NCBI RefSeq assembly: GCF_003315205.1
Contig: NZ_QNRR01000005.1
Span: forward strand, 124,001 to 188,000
Direction: 5' to 3'
From: Roseimicrobium gellanilyticum
GTDB taxonomy: Bacteria > Verrucomicrobiota > Verrucomicrobiia > Verrucomicrobiales > Verrucomicrobiaceae
DNA length: 64,000 bases
A program made the position numbers and the translations under genes. The notes under the pieces were generated by a model. That model saw only the letters and a program-made list of their open reading frames with translations. It did not search any database and was not told where the DNA came from. Numbering within the stretch: position 1 is the stretch's first letter; each line of letters begins with the position of its first letter. Positions 63,261 to 64,000 of this stretch are shown here, piece after piece.

Positions 63261-63368
63261 AAGGGGGATGGACGTGACAGGTACAAAGATACACGGTGAG
63301 GGACCTCGGTCTCAGGGCACTCGTATGAAATGGGGTGGCTGCATGAGCCCGAGGGAGAGCTGATTACC

Positions 63369-64000
63369 ATGTCCGGAACTTCATCGCCGCCTCTCGCCAC
63401 GCCGCCCCACACGGCCCGGGATTGGGTGCAATTGCATCTGGTCGTGCTGGCATGGGGATTCACGGCGGTGCTGGGGAAGCTGCTGACCCTGCCCCCCGTA
63501 GAAGTCGTGGTGTGGCGCACGGCGCTGGCGACCCTGGGATTGGTGGTCGTGACACGCTACATGGGCGCCACTCTGCGCATTCCCTCCGTGGTGGTGGTGA
63601 AGCTGCTCGGCATAGGTCTGCTCATCGGCACACACTGGATGCTCTTCTTTCTCTCCGTGCGCCTGAGCAATGTCTCCGTCTGCATGGCTGCCATGCCCAC
63701 TACCATGCTGTGGTGCACCCTGCTGGAGCCGCTCTTTGAAAAGGGGCGCCGTATCAGCAAGCTGGAACTGGGCATGGGTGCGCTCATGGTGGCGGCGGTT
63801 TGGCTCATCTTTCGCGTGGAGTTCACACACTGGGCGGGATTCGCCGCGGGCCTCGCAGCAGCCTTCGCCGGCGCGGTATTTGCCGTGATGAACAAGGTGC
63901 TTGTGTCACGACAGCACTACGCCGTGGTGTCCTGCTATGAAATGGCCGGGGCCTTTGTTGCGTCCTCTATCGCCCTGCCATTCTTTGCTGATGGCGGCAC
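63369..64000 (+). CDS. EamA-family (DMT) transporter, truncated by the window end
   Basis: 210 complete codons are visible; the gene continues past the right edge. Membrane helices alternate with short loops, and the first EamA repeat contains LVVLAWGFTAVLGKLLTLPPVEVVVWRT. The segment LLIGTHWMLFFLSVRLSNVSV and the later AGLAAAFAGAVFAVMNKVL fit the family. It exports or imports small metabolites; the substrate is unknown. The ATG at 63369 is the first good start, 108 bases after the fused-enzyme gene. Confidence 0.82.
   Translation, partial: MSGTSSPPLATPPHTARDWVQLHLVVLAWGFTAVLGKLLTLPPVEVVVWRTALATLGLVVVTRYMGATLRIPSVVVVKLLGIGLLIGTHWMLFFLSVRLSNVSVCMAAMPTTMLWCTLLEPLFEKGRRISKLELGMGALMVAAVWLIFRVEFTHWAGFAAGLAAAFAGAVFAVMNKVLVSRQHYAVVSCYEMAGAFVASSIALPFFADGG

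Overview
The window is a 64 kb piece of a high-GC (roughly 60%) chromosome that reads as Verrucomicrobiota, most like Verrucomicrobium, Roseimicrobium or Prosthecobacter. This placement is inferred from gene content. The markers are a DUF1800/DUF1501 pair, DUF5069, secreted PQQ-type propeller and FAD-xanthan-lyase-like proteins, a CesT-type secretion chaperone, many small secreted proteins, few Shine-Dalgarno sites, and a metal-transport operon organised like the chlamydial ytg operon. It is mostly ordinary chromosome. I found no rRNA, tRNA, CRISPR array, transposase or prophage.

Layout. 1-3.2 kb (minus): the N-terminus of a 2-hydroxyacid dehydrogenase, two small secreted EF-hand proteins each with its own terminator, and a PIN-PhoH ATPase. 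3.6-8.2 kb (plus): a run of small genes (PIG-L deacetylase, zinc-ribbon membrane protein, DUF488, CYTH, DUF5069, SGNH esterase). 8.2-16.7 kb: an ABC-F ATPase, an Amj-type lipid II flippase, a 1001-residue secreted M28 peptidase with a propeller and a PDZ domain, and SecG with a long Pro/Ala tail. 17-23.5 kb: FabI, an FAD oxidoreductase, a YtqB-like methyltransferase, an orphan CesT chaperone, and an AraC regulator divergent from a ferritin-like protein. 23.9-35.9 kb: transketolase, DUF1501/DUF1800, IlvD, a large unknown secreted protein, a periplasmic beta-carbonic anhydrase and a sialidase-like protein.

36.2-43.7 kb holds an atypically low-GC acyltransferase and then the most interesting module. 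MntR is divergent from a five-gene Mn/Fe/Zn ABC operon: TroA-like binding lipoprotein, outer-membrane protein, ATPase, a permease fused to a complete DtxR-like metal sensor, and a second permease. Apart from the outer-membrane gene the order matches chlamydial ytgA-ytgB-ytgCR-ytgD. 43.9-47 kb: a 34-residue bS22/mS38-like ribosomal protein behind hisG, then gpmI. 47.4-53.2 kb: a MarR-RND efflux operon and an NYN/OST-HTH protein. 53.6-64 kb: secreted FAD and PQQ-type proteins, a possible structured leader or small RNA before an MFS gene, a 1228-residue beta-lactamase/propeller/gamma-glutamyltransferase fusion, and a truncated EamA transporter.

Four intergenic regions carry inverted pairs of hairpins (8.2, 16.8, 26.1 and 53.3 kb). 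In three of them the differences between the two arms are compensatory within each hairpin, which points to selected structure resembling REP/BIME elements. Most gene ends carry clear intrinsic terminators.
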